Source: Vibrio sinensis
Lineage (GTDB): Bacteria; Pseudomonadota; Gammaproteobacteria; Enterobacterales; Vibrionaceae
DNA: 64,000 nt
Assembly (NCBI RefSeq): GCF_003605645.1
Contig: NZ_QVMU01000017.1
Coordinates: 1 to 64,000, forward strand
Reading direction: 5' to 3'
Both the position numbers and the translations under genes were made by a program. Below, in pieces: positions 8,457 to 17,130 of this stretch. How positions within the stretch are numbered: position 1 is the first letter of the stretch; every line of letters starts with the position of its first letter. The notes below the pieces were generated by a model that was not told where the DNA came from, made no database searches, and saw only the letters and a list, made by a program, of their open reading frames with translations.

Positions 8457-9614
8457 TTACTGACCCAGCCCTGCGCGAGGGTAGTCGATGTAGCCTTTTG
8501 AGCCTGGTGTATACAAGGTTGCTCGATCAAAATAGGCGAGCGAAATGTTGTGTTTAAAGCGTTCAACAAGATCCGGATTAGCAATAAAATGACGGGCAAA
8601 AGAGACTGCATCTTTGCTATGCCCCAAGGCTTCGTTCGCGGTATCCGCGTTGAAACCATCATTTAAAATGAGTGAACCTGTGAAGTATTGTCTCGCCAAA
8701 GCAAACGCATCGATATTCGGGGTGGGTGCTCGCATCACATGCACGTATGCAAGCCCAATCGAGTTTACACCTTTCAGTAAAGCGCGATGACTTGCCACAG
8801 GATCGAGATCTTGGGTGTCATTAAATTGATTTCCCGGATTGATTCTTAAACCAACTCGCTGAGGGAAAATGGTGCTCATCGCCTCTAAACACTCGATAGA
8901 AAAACGAGCACGATTTTTAGCATTGCCACCATATTCATCAGTTCGAACATTGGTATTACTGCATAAAAACTGCATAGGTAAATAACCACTGGTACAGTGC
9001 AGCTCTACTCCATCAAAGCCGGCTAGCTTGGCGTTAATTGCCGCTTGACGATGCTCTTCTACTACCGCTTTCACTTCGTCAGTCGATAATTCACGAGGCA
9101 CATCAAAAGCCTGCATGCCTGCGGAGTCGGTATACACTTTGCCTTTGGCATGTAACGGTGATGGAGCGACAGTTTCAACTCCCTCAGGTTTGATATGATG
9201 GCTACCAATGCGTCCCGCATGCATGATTTGCAAGACGATTTTTCCACCCTCTAGATGAACTGCATCCGTCACTTTACGCCACGCCTCAATATGCTGTTCA
9301 GTTTCAATACCGGGCTGACGACAATACGCTTGGCCTGTCACGCTAGGCCATGAGCCCTCCGCGATAATAAGGCCTGAAGATGCGCGTTCTGCGTAATACT
9401 GAACCATCATCTGGTTTGGCGTACCATCAGCATTGGCCCGATTACGGGTCATAGGAGCCATGACGATACGATTTTTAAGCTCGATTTTGCCAAGTGTCAG
9501 GGGCGAAAATAACGGTGATTCAAGTTTCGCTTGAGATTCCTTTTTATTTTGAGTGCTCTGTACTTTATCGGCGCATTCTTTATCAACGCATTCTTTATCA
9601 ACATAGCTTTCCAT
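8457..9614 (-). CDS. Old Yellow Enzyme-type flavin oxidoreductase
   Basis: A 385-residue FMN-dependent TIM barrel of the NemA/OYE family, expected to reduce activated C=C bonds using NAD(P)H. LKNRIVMAPMTR, the HAGRIG loop and RTDEYGG are typical. The substrate-binding pair normally reads H-x-x-N/H-G-Y, but here it is H206-C-T-S209-G-Y211, so the second ligand-binding residue is serine. The N-terminus carries an unusual hydrophilic 33-residue extension with a duplicated VDKEC pentapeptide. It lacks the C-terminal FAD/NADH domain of the larger BaiCD-type enzymes. The ATG follows AAGGATGGATC. Confidence 0.85.
   Translation of the reverse strand: MESYVDKECVDKECADKVQSTQNKKESQAKLESPLFSPLTLGKIELKNRIVMAPMTRNRANADGTPNQMMVQYYAERASSGLIIAEGSWPSVTGQAYCRQPGIETEQHIEAWRKVTDAVHLEGGKIVLQIMHAGRIGSHHIKPEGVETVAPSPLHAKGKVYTDSAGMQAFDVPRELSTDEVKAVVEEHRQAAINAKLAGFDGVELHCTSGYLPMQFLCSNTNVRTDEYGGNAKNRARFSIECLEAMSTIFPQRVGLRINPGNQFNDTQDLDPVASHRALLKGVNSIGLAYVHVMRAPTPNIDAFALARQYFTGSLILNDGFNADTANEALGHSKDAVSFARHFIANPDLVERFKHNISLAYFDRATLYTPGSKGYIDYPRAGLGQ
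9576..9605 (-). repeat. 15-bp in-frame tandem duplication in the OYE N-terminus
   Basis: GCATTCTTTATCAAC occurs twice in direct succession and encodes VDKEC twice on the minus strand. It keeps the reading frame and makes part of a non-conserved N-terminal extension. It looks like a recent slippage duplication. Confidence 0.75.
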
Positions 9615-9623
9615 GATCCATCC

Positions 9624-10421
9624 TTAATCCAATGCAGTAACTAAGACAGCCGAACGACCACCATCGACAGGCAGATTCACACCCGTGATATAACTCGCCT
9701 CATCACTAGCAAGGAAAGCGATTGCAGCAGCCAGTTCATGAGGTTGTCCGACTCGACCCATAGGGATCAATCTTTCTGTTTTATTTTTCATCTCTTCATC
9801 GGACAACATACCTTGCGTCGCAGGTGTTTCAACGACGGCAGGCATCACACAATTGACACGAATACCAAAAGCCGCTCCCTCTGCAGCTGCAGCACGAGAA
9901 AAATTAATCACTGCAGCTTTTGATGCGCTGTAGCCCGACATATAAGCGGTACCTAACTCGCCACATATCGATGAAAGATTGATGATAGAACCACCCTTTT
10001 CTTTCATTAATCGCAGTGCACAGCGCGTTGCCCAGAACGTACCATCCACAGAGGTGGTGAAATTCGCATGCCACTCAGCTGTCGTCATCTCCTCAATGCC
10101 ACCCCAAGTAAAGGCCATCGCATTGTTCACCAGAATATCGAGTTGACCGTAATCATTATCTACGCTGACCAATGTTTCGATCAGTGCTTGCTCATTACTT
10201 ACGTCACAGACACGAGCTTCAGCGCTGCCACCAGTTTTTTGAATGCGCTCGACGACCTCATTCAATGGATCTAATTGACGGCCACAGATAACCACTTTTG
10301 CTCCTTGCTCAGCAAAATATTCAGCCGTTGCTGCACCAATCCCACTGCCGCCGCCACTAATGAATGCGACTTTACCCTTGAGTCGCGCTGCATTTGATTG
10401 TGGTTCGCTAATCCTTGTCAT
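9624..10421 (-). CDS. Short-chain dehydrogenase/reductase (SDR)
   Basis: A 265-residue classical SDR. The cofactor loop SGGGSGIG lies at residues 22-29, NNAM at 99-102, catalytic Ser150/151, Tyr164 and Lys168 in GYSASK, and DGG near the C-terminus. A basic residue after beta-2 (CGRQ) suggests NADP(H) preference. It is only distantly similar to the other SDR of this operon, so the two probably act on different hydroxyl positions or in opposite redox directions (inference). The ATG follows AGGAGGATAT. It is separated from the upstream CoA ligase gene by 133 bp and from the OYE by 9 bp. Confidence 0.85.
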   Translation of the reverse strand: MTRISEPQSNAARLKGKVAFISGGGSGIGAATAEYFAEQGAKVVICGRQLDPLNEVVERIQKTGGSAEARVCDVSNEQALIETLVSVDNDYGQLDILVNNAMAFTWGGIEEMTTAEWHANFTTSVDGTFWATRCALRLMKEKGGSIINLSSICGELGTAYMSGYSASKAAVINFSRAAAAEGAAFGIRVNCVMPAVVETPATQGMLSDEEMKNKTERLIPMGRVGQPHELAAAIAFLASDEASYITGVNLPVDGGRSAVLVTALD

Positions 10422-10554
10422 ATATCCTCCTGATGAATCGAAATGATGAGTTTATGCTCGAAGAAAGCCGCACCGTATCGTTAGATAAAGTGGTATTTGC
10501 TCTCTAGATATTTGCCTTTCAGATTAAGGGCAAAGCTTAATTTCTATGCAGCGG

Positions 10555-12168
10555 CTAATCAGCGGTTGCATGGGTGTCTGATTGGAATCGTTGGACAAGC
10601 TCATTCTTCAACACCTTATTCGAGGCGTTAACCGGTAAGCTATCCACGAAGCGCACATAACGCGGCACTTTGTAATTTGACATTCGTTCTCTTGACCAAC
10701 GAATCACTTCCGTTTCATCCAACTCGCTGCCATCTTTAACGACGATGTAGGCACAGCCCACTTCTCCCATCCGCTCATCGGGTACACCAATAACGGCAGA
10801 CTGAGCAATCTGGGTATTTTCAGCCAGCGCAGCTTCTATCTCAGCGGGATAACAGTTAAAGCCGCCGACAATGAACATATCTTTGATGCGACCAGTAATT
10901 TTAAGGTTACCCATTGCATCCAGCACACCGAGATCACCGGTATGAAGCCAATGTTCAGAGTCGATCGTCTCTTCCGTTGCAGTCGGGTCTTCGAAGTACT
11001 CTTTCATCACATGAAAGCCGCGAATACACACTTCGCCAGCTTCACCATAAGAGAGTTGCTGCCCTTGTTTATCAAAAATAGCGACGTCTGTCCCTGCAAT
11101 CGCTTTTCCACTCGTTTGAGCGATAACTTCTGATGGGGAGAGTGGATCACATATTGTGGCTAACCCACCACACTCCGTTAAACCATAAGCGGTTGTGACG
11201 GTTTCAATCCCCAACTCGGCTTTCATTTGCTCAATCAGTATTGGAGGAATCGTTGAAGCCCCCGTCACTGCAACTCGAAGACTCGATAAGTTTGTCTTGT
11301 TTAAATTTGGATGGGAGAGTAATGACAAATAAAGTGTCGGTGGCCCAGGTAAAATGTTGATGCTTTCGGACTCGATGCGCTTAAGGACTTTCTCCGCATC
11401 GAACACTTGCTCAGGTAAGATAGTCGCACCGGCTAACAAGGCGGACACCCATCCTGCTTTATAACCGAAAGCATGGAAAAATGGGTTGATCACTAAGTAA
11501 CGTTCTGCCGGACGTAAGCCGATAATTTGAATGTACTCTTTGAACGCCTGAATACAGGCGCTATGTACACTCACGACCCCTTTAGGCTTGCCTGTTGTGC
11601 CCGAAGTAAACATCAAGTCAGAGGCATCACTCGCTTCAAGTGAGCTTAAACGGGAGTAGACATCATGATGAGAAACCCTTTCGCCCGCACGAATCACGTC
11701 GTCCCATTCGAGCATGTTCGCTTGCAGTGGTGCTGTTCGCTTACTCATTACGACAATTTTTTCTAGGCCAACTGGCATTGCATCCGCTAGCTGTGCAGGG
11801 AAATCACTATTTAGAAAATCACCGACACAAAACAATACTTTGCTACCACTGCGTTCAATAATTTCTTTGGCTTCATGGACTTTCATTCGTGTATTCAATG
11901 GAACCAATACCGCTCCAGCCGCTTGTAAGCCCAATGCTGCCACAATCCAACGCATGGAGTTTGGTGCCCAAATTGCTACTCGGTCACCTTTGTTAACCCC
12001 AAGGCTTATTAGTCCTTTAGTCACCTCAACCATTTTTTCAGGCAGCGCTTCATAAGCGATTGATTCGTTACCATCACGAATGGCGGTAATACCTGTATAT
12101 TTTGACGCAGCATCGATGACGACGCCGGGAATGGTGTCGGCTTGAACATCAAATAATAACGTATCCAT
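10555..12168 (-). CDS. Acyl-CoA ligase, FadD3-like (ANL superfamily)
   Basis: A 537-residue adenylate-forming ligase that activates a carboxylic acid to its CoA thioester through an acyl-AMP. The P-loop MFTSGTTGKPKG is at about residues 186-197, followed by AYGLTECGG, the TGD motif (LHTGDLG) and the C-terminal catalytic lysine in NASNKVLK. The overall pattern, including MSNYKVPRYVRFVDSLP, resembles the FadD3-type ligases that activate ring-degradation acids in steroid catabolism. The chosen ATG follows AAGGATAAAAAC; an ATG eight codons earlier starts just after the upstream stop but has no ribosome site. Confidence 0.8.
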   Translation of the reverse strand: MDTLLFDVQADTIPGVVIDAASKYTGITAIRDGNESIAYEALPEKMVEVTKGLISLGVNKGDRVAIWAPNSMRWIVAALGLQAAGAVLVPLNTRMKVHEAKEIIERSGSKVLFCVGDFLNSDFPAQLADAMPVGLEKIVVMSKRTAPLQANMLEWDDVIRAGERVSHHDVYSRLSSLEASDASDLMFTSGTTGKPKGVVSVHSACIQAFKEYIQIIGLRPAERYLVINPFFHAFGYKAGWVSALLAGATILPEQVFDAEKVLKRIESESINILPGPPTLYLSLLSHPNLNKTNLSSLRVAVTGASTIPPILIEQMKAELGIETVTTAYGLTECGGLATICDPLSPSEVIAQTSGKAIAGTDVAIFDKQGQQLSYGEAGEVCIRGFHVMKEYFEDPTATEETIDSEHWLHTGDLGVLDAMGNLKITGRIKDMFIVGGFNCYPAEIEAALAENTQIAQSAVIGVPDERMGEVGCAYIVVKDGSELDETEVIRWSRERMSNYKVPRYVRFVDSLPVNASNKVLKNELVQRFQSDTHATAD

Positions 12169-12195
12169 GTTTTTATCCTTTATCGATGCCATGAT

Positions 12196-13995
12196 CTATT
12201 CACACTCTGCTTGTGCTTCTGCCTGAGCCTCAGTTGATGCCCCTTGTGTAACAAAACCTGCAGTATCACGCTTAGCATCTTGATTGGCAGCAATATGATT
12301 CGCGGCGATATAACCGAATGTCATCGCTGGTCCCAATGTTGAACCTGCACCGGGGTAGCTTTTACCCATGACAGAAGCTGAGCAGTTACCGATGGCGTAT
12401 AGCCCCTCGATATGGGTGTTGTTTTCAGATAATACGCGGGCGTTATCATCAATGACTAAGCCACCTTTCGTGCCGATATCTCCGGCATTCAGCTTCATTG
12501 CGTAATAAGGGCCCTTGCCGATAGGAGCTAAACATGGGTTTGGTTTAACGTTCAAATCGCCATAGTAACGGTCAAAAACATTGCCGCCACGGCCAAAATC
12601 TGTATCAACGCCAGTTTGAGCAAACTCATTCATCTTAGCGACCGTCTCTTTTAAACCGTCAGCTTCAATGCCAATGCGTTGTGCTAATTCTTCTAACGTA
12701 TCAGCTTTCCAATAGAGGTTTTCATTCCATGCAGCAGGCAATCGCGCATCCGGCATTATTTGCCCTGGCATGAGCGGACCCATCGCGTAGTTGAATCGGA
12801 ACTTGGCATCAAATACCACCCATGCAGGGATAGTTTTTCCGCCCGTCTCTAGGTTGTCTTGATACATCGCATGACCGAACTCTAGATAAGGTGCGGCTTC
12901 ATTGTAGAAACGCTTACCTAAGCCGTTGACAACAATGGCCCCTGGGAATGCTCGCTCAGCAAAAACGCCACGAGATTCGTTTTCATTCGGCACTGACAAA
13001 GTCGGAGCCCACCAGCACCAATCAAGTAAATTGGTGGCTGCGCCATGACGAATACCCGCTTCTAAACCTGCACCAGCATTGGCACCTTTCGGTGTCGCGC
13101 TCCATGATGTTTTGGTTGGTGCTCCAAGATATTTTTCGCGCAACTCTTGGTTTTGTTCAAAACCTCCACTTGCCAGTACGACCGCTTTGTTGGCTTTTAA
13201 CACAAGAGGTTCACCCTGCTGTTTCGTTTGCACCCCAACAACACGGTTGTTTTCAACCACAAGATCGGTCAACTCAGTATTAAGTAGTAGCGGTATGTTA
13301 CGGTCCAGCATGCCTTTTCGTAGTGCCGCAATTAATGAGCTTCCTAACCCTGCCCATCGGTCACGTTTACCTTGGCGACGCTGACGAAAATCAAACTTGT
13401 AACGCAGCATTCGACGAATTAGCAATAATCGCCAACCTCGTTCACGTGCCATTGCTTTGTGTGCATCACGGGCTGTCCAAGCTATTTTTCCCATCAGCAG
13501 CGTCGAACGAGACGCCTTACGCATGGTATGAATTTCATCCCCTAAGCGAGAGGTATCAAACAGTTCAGGATCAAGAGTGCGACCGCCAGGTAATGAACCA
13601 GAAAGATGTGGATAGTAATCGGGGTATTTCTCAGCGACTTCGTATCTCACTGGAGTATGTTTTTCCAAATACCGTATCATTTTCGGTGCATTGTCGAGAT
13701 ATGCGTCCAAAGTGGTGATATCGACCTCACCTTCAGTGGAATTCTGTAAATATTCTAGAGCGAGGGCTTTGCTGTCATTTCCACCTTTAGCACGAAAATG
13801 ATCATTATTCGGTATCCAAATACCCCCACCAGATAAAGCTGACGTACCGCCGTATTGATCGGTTTTTTCAATCACCGCCACCGATAGACCTTTATCTGAA
13901 GCAAAAATGGCCGTAGACATAGCACCCGCGCCGGAACCGACGACGACGACATCAAATTCTTGCTGCGATGATATTGAGCTTTGTTCGTGTTTCAT
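12196..13995 (-). CDS. 3-ketosteroid delta-1-dehydrogenase-like FAD oxidoreductase
   Basis: A 599-residue flavoprotein of the succinate dehydrogenase/fumarate reductase/KstD superfamily. The FAD motif VVGSGAGAMS is at residues 19-27, then SGGGIWIPNN, YPDYY at 124-128, RFYNEAAPY in the middle, and GPYYAMKLNAGDIGTKGGL and YPGAGSTLGPAMTFGYIAA at the C-terminus. The YPDYY, FYNE and GPYYAMK blocks contain tyrosines characteristic of KstD enzymes, which desaturate ring A of 3-ketosteroids; a reductase on an unsaturated steroid is the main alternative. The tail (EAQAEAQAECE) is low-complexity. The ATG follows AAGGATAACCA. It lies within the minus-strand operon between two CoA ligases. Confidence 0.85.
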   Translation of the reverse strand: MKHEQSSISSQQEFDVVVVGSGAGAMSTAIFASDKGLSVAVIEKTDQYGGTSALSGGGIWIPNNDHFRAKGGNDSKALALEYLQNSTEGEVDITTLDAYLDNAPKMIRYLEKHTPVRYEVAEKYPDYYPHLSGSLPGGRTLDPELFDTSRLGDEIHTMRKASRSTLLMGKIAWTARDAHKAMARERGWRLLLIRRMLRYKFDFRQRRQGKRDRWAGLGSSLIAALRKGMLDRNIPLLLNTELTDLVVENNRVVGVQTKQQGEPLVLKANKAVVLASGGFEQNQELREKYLGAPTKTSWSATPKGANAGAGLEAGIRHGAATNLLDWCWWAPTLSVPNENESRGVFAERAFPGAIVVNGLGKRFYNEAAPYLEFGHAMYQDNLETGGKTIPAWVVFDAKFRFNYAMGPLMPGQIMPDARLPAAWNENLYWKADTLEELAQRIGIEADGLKETVAKMNEFAQTGVDTDFGRGGNVFDRYYGDLNVKPNPCLAPIGKGPYYAMKLNAGDIGTKGGLVIDDNARVLSENNTHIEGLYAIGNCSASVMGKSYPGAGSTLGPAMTFGYIAANHIAANQDAKRDTAGFVTQGASTEAQAEAQAECE

Positions 13996-14058
13996 TGGTT
14001 ATCCTTTTCATTTCCATCTTTCCAAGCCTCGATGGATTAAGTACGAAGCTATTGAGGG

Positions 14059-15774
14059 CTAGGCTTCGGCCTTCGCTGAAAACTCGCGTTTAATCTCTTT
14101 TCGAAGTAGCTTTCCAGCAGGACTTCTTGGCAAATTACGCTCTAGAATATGAATTTGAGAGGGCACCTTGTAACTCGCTAGATGCTCGTTCACAAAGCTT
14201 CTCAGCTCTTGCTCATCGGCATAGCAGTGATGATCAAGTGAGACAACCGCGACAATCGCTTCGCCAGTGTCGTCGTCGTCAATGCCAAATACAGCCGCTT
14301 CTTTCACGGCGGAGTGACGTTGCAAACAAGATTCTACTTCTTGCGGTGATACATTTTCACCATTGCGATTAATCAGTTCTTTGAGTCTTCCAACGATGAA
14401 GAGGAAGCCATCTTTATTGCGCAGTCCGAGGTCGCCGGTTGAAAGCCAACCGTCATGCATCACTTCCGCAGTACCTTGCGGATTAGCAAAGTACTCGGTC
14501 ATGACCGTCACGCCTTTAAGCCAAACTTCACCAACTTCACCCTCTGCCATCTCTTGCCCAAGGTAATCAACGATTTTCACTTGCATGATTGGCGAAATAA
14601 CACCTGAACTACTTCGATTGGCTCGGAAAAGGTCACCTGAAATAGCTGACGCAACACCGTTACTTTCTGTCATCCCGAAACCAATACCGATCATCTGTTC
14701 TGGCATAATATTAAAGACATGATCCATCAGTGATTCTGGTACGCCCGCGCCCCCAAAACCAAGACCAACTAACTGCGCCAATATTTCATCCTTGTTCGGA
14801 TGGTTATCACGAAATAGCTGCAATAGCATCGACGGCGCACCGTTAAACTGCGTCACTTGCTCTTTTTTCATTAAGTCATACGCGGTATGAACATCCCATT
14901 TATGCATAAAGACCAATCGGGTTCCATTGCGCAAAGCTGTCAAAAATTGAGCATGCAAGCCACTGACGTGGAATAGCGGTACAGCAGAAAGAATGACGGG
15001 TGTCTTGGCATCAGCGATGATTTTTTGAACTTTTCCTGGCGAACTCATCCCTGACATTGCAGAGATAAAATCAATATTAAATAAAGACTGACACACTGCT
15101 TGCTGGCTAGAAAGCACCGCTTTGGCGCGGCTTGTCGTGCCTGACGTAAACAGGATCAGTGCAGAGGAGTCATCATTAAGTTCAGGCATCGGCAAGGGAG
15201 CTTGTGGCTTATTGATTGTCTCAATAACTTCACGAAAATGAACCACACTCTCAATCTCTTGACTCTCACACTCTTTTTGGGAGTCATCCACCACCAATAT
15301 CGGGCAATGTTCCACTGAGATTTTCCCCTCTAATCGAGCAAATCTGTCCTTATCACAAACCAACAGAGCGGGTTGAATATCTTCAAGTGCTGCTCGAAGT
15401 TCATCTTTTCTACCAAAACTATTTAAAGGGGCAGGAATCGCGCCAATACGCGCCGCGGCACAAAAAGCGACAGCCCATTCTGGTCTATTTCGACAAGCAA
15501 TGGCGACGACGGAACCTTGTTTAACTTGCTGCTCTAACATCCAACATGCTAGACGATCTAACTCATCGAAAAAGCGTTCAAAACTCCAACGTTCTTCTTG
15601 GTAGACCATAAAACATGCTTGATCTTCGCGTCTCGCACTTTCGATAACCTCAGGTAGTGTCTTTAGTGCATTCTGATACGACAACAAACCACGACTGTCC
15701 TTTTGCAAAGCAAATGGGCTTTCCGATGCTGTTAGCTGCGATATCAGCTGAGAAACTTGAACATCCCGTTCCAT
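14059..15774 (-). CDS. Acyl-CoA ligase (ANL superfamily) with atypical P-loop
   Basis: A 571-residue adenylate-forming enzyme. The P-loop reads FTSGTTSRAKAV (residues 209-220) instead of the usual SGTTGxPKG, so the Gly and Pro positions are changed. The rest is regular: GFGMTESNG, STGDLG, GRLKELINRNGENVSPQEVE and the catalytic lysine in RSPAGKLLRKEIK. It probably activates an acid substrate at the start of the pathway, for example a steroid side chain (inference). A strong AAGGAGG site precedes the ATG, and the upstream hydrolase gene ends 12 bp away. Sequence divergence from the other CoA ligase of the operon indicates different substrates rather than recent duplication. Confidence 0.8.
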   Translation of the reverse strand: MERDVQVSQLISQLTASESPFALQKDSRGLLSYQNALKTLPEVIESARREDQACFMVYQEERWSFERFFDELDRLACWMLEQQVKQGSVVAIACRNRPEWAVAFCAAARIGAIPAPLNSFGRKDELRAALEDIQPALLVCDKDRFARLEGKISVEHCPILVVDDSQKECESQEIESVVHFREVIETINKPQAPLPMPELNDDSSALILFTSGTTSRAKAVLSSQQAVCQSLFNIDFISAMSGMSSPGKVQKIIADAKTPVILSAVPLFHVSGLHAQFLTALRNGTRLVFMHKWDVHTAYDLMKKEQVTQFNGAPSMLLQLFRDNHPNKDEILAQLVGLGFGGAGVPESLMDHVFNIMPEQMIGIGFGMTESNGVASAISGDLFRANRSSSGVISPIMQVKIVDYLGQEMAEGEVGEVWLKGVTVMTEYFANPQGTAEVMHDGWLSTGDLGLRNKDGFLFIVGRLKELINRNGENVSPQEVESCLQRHSAVKEAAVFGIDDDDTGEAIVAVVSLDHHCYADEQELRSFVNEHLASYKVPSQIHILERNLPRSPAGKLLRKEIKREFSAKAEA

Positions 15775-15786
15775 AGACCAACCTCC

Positions 15787-16893
15787 TTATATATTCGATT
15801 CACTTGGGCAAGACAGGCTATATATGATGGTGCCATCGTCTTTGCTGTGCTGTTTTTTCAATTTTTTATCAAGCAACAAATAGTTCACATGGGCCGCCGT
15901 TTCACCGAGAGCCAGCATGGAATTCATACTATTCATTTCTCTTTTAAATAATGCGCGCATCAGTTGATACAAGTTACATTGTCCCTGAGTTTCAAGCACA
16001 TCGCGCAGTTGCGCTAATCTTTTCTGATGAAGTGAGTGGATAATTTTTGCACGTTGATGAAGCCCTAAGAACACGCCACCATGAGACGGCAGAACTAATG
16101 TATTCTTTGGTAACGCTTGCAGCTTTTCCAATGATGCCAACCAACCCTTGAGTGGATTCGCATTGGGTTCGATTTCGTTAACAAAAACGCTACTGCTGAT
16201 TTCAGGTAGCAGTTGATCACCACAAATCAACAAATCGTCTTCTGCGCTCCAAAGGCAAATGTGCTCAGGAGAATGGCCCTCCCCCATAATCACTTGCCAT
16301 TTTCTACCCTTAATCTCAAAAACATCCCCCTCGCGAACACGATTATAAGTCGATGGATAAATGCTTGATAACGGGTCACTCTCAACCATCGAAAGGATGT
16401 TATCGATGAGATCTTGCGGTACACCATGAGTAAGATAAAACGGCTGAAGTTGAGAAGATACACGCTCAGTTTTCGAATCTGCTAGCACTCTCATCCATAA
16501 ATATTCTCCTGCAGACATGTAAAGGGGAATATTAAATTTTCGCATCATCCAAGGCGCTAAACTGGCGTGATCATAATGAAAATGAGTACAAATTAAACCT
16601 TTAATAGGCAGCTCGAATAACAACTCATTAACAATTTTATTCCAAATTGTTTTTACTTCTTGGGTTGCCAAACCAGTATCGACCACATACCAACCATCCA
16701 CATCTTCAAGTAAGTAGATATTGATATGGTCTAAACCTAAGTCCATGGGCATGCGTACCAGATAGACGCCAGACGCAATAAACGTCAGTGCTCCATTGAT
16801 TGGATCGGGTTTGATTGGATACGTCAGTTCGTTCGTTTTGGACTTGGTTAAGTCGGTCGTTGTGCTATCTACTGTCACCAATAACCTCTTCAT
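15787..16893 (-). CDS. Metallo-beta-lactamase-fold hydrolase
   Basis: A 368-residue protein with the MBL metal-binding motif HFHYDH (His104, His106, Asp108, His109), a later GEGHSPEHICLW histidine and a C-terminal winged-helix-like segment (ALGETAAHVNYLLLDKKLKK), as in MBL thioesterase or lactonase subfamilies. In this setting it may hydrolyse a CoA thioester or lactone intermediate (inference). The ATG at 16891-16893 is chosen although its ribosome site is weak, because the longer frame starts at a TTG and would add 39 unconserved-looking residues. It is the first gene of the minus-strand operon, divergent from the MFS gene. Confidence 0.75.
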   Translation of the reverse strand: MKRLLVTVDSTTTDLTKSKTNELTYPIKPDPINGALTFIASGVYLVRMPMDLGLDHINIYLLEDVDGWYVVDTGLATQEVKTIWNKIVNELLFELPIKGLICTHFHYDHASLAPWMMRKFNIPLYMSAGEYLWMRVLADSKTERVSSQLQPFYLTHGVPQDLIDNILSMVESDPLSSIYPSTYNRVREGDVFEIKGRKWQVIMGEGHSPEHICLWSAEDDLLICGDQLLPEISSSVFVNEIEPNANPLKGWLASLEKLQALPKNTLVLPSHGGVFLGLHQRAKIIHSLHQKRLAQLRDVLETQGQCNLYQLMRALFKREMNSMNSMLALGETAAHVNYLLLDKKLKKQHSKDDGTIIYSLSCPSESNI

Positions 16894-17130
16894 TTCGATT
16901 TTTCGAAAAAAAACAATGTTAGCACCATGTAAACAGAATGATATGAAATGCAATACGTCCAAAAGGACGATGTTTAATTCTACAAAGTCTCTATCTTCTT
17001 GGTACAACAAACAAACTCAACTGTGTAAAGCTCGTAACACCAATCTAATTAGGTGCTTACCTATTGAGTGACATTTTAAACACCGGCCTTTGAAATTTTT
17101 CGATGGTTGTTCGACTGACAGGAGATACGC
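16894..17130. promoter_or_regulatory. Divergent promoter region of the steroid-like island
   Basis: The only shared regulatory region for the eight minus-strand and two plus-strand genes. It contains several short inverted repeats: CGTCC-AAAA-GGACG near 16965-16978, CACC...GGTG near 17040-17055, and a TTTTTCGAAAAA-like palindrome beside the minus-strand start. No regulator gene is encoded in the island, so the controlling protein must act in trans. Confidence 0.45.

Noticed and set aside
7981..8463. 160-codon plus-strand frame opposite the SDR and its leader
   Set aside because: Antisense shadow of the SDR gene, whose motifs are complete on the minus strand; cysteine- and histidine-rich composition typical of a non-coding frame.
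13323..13718. 131-codon plus-strand frame opposite the KstD-like gene
   Set aside because: Antisense shadow within a fully conserved flavoprotein.
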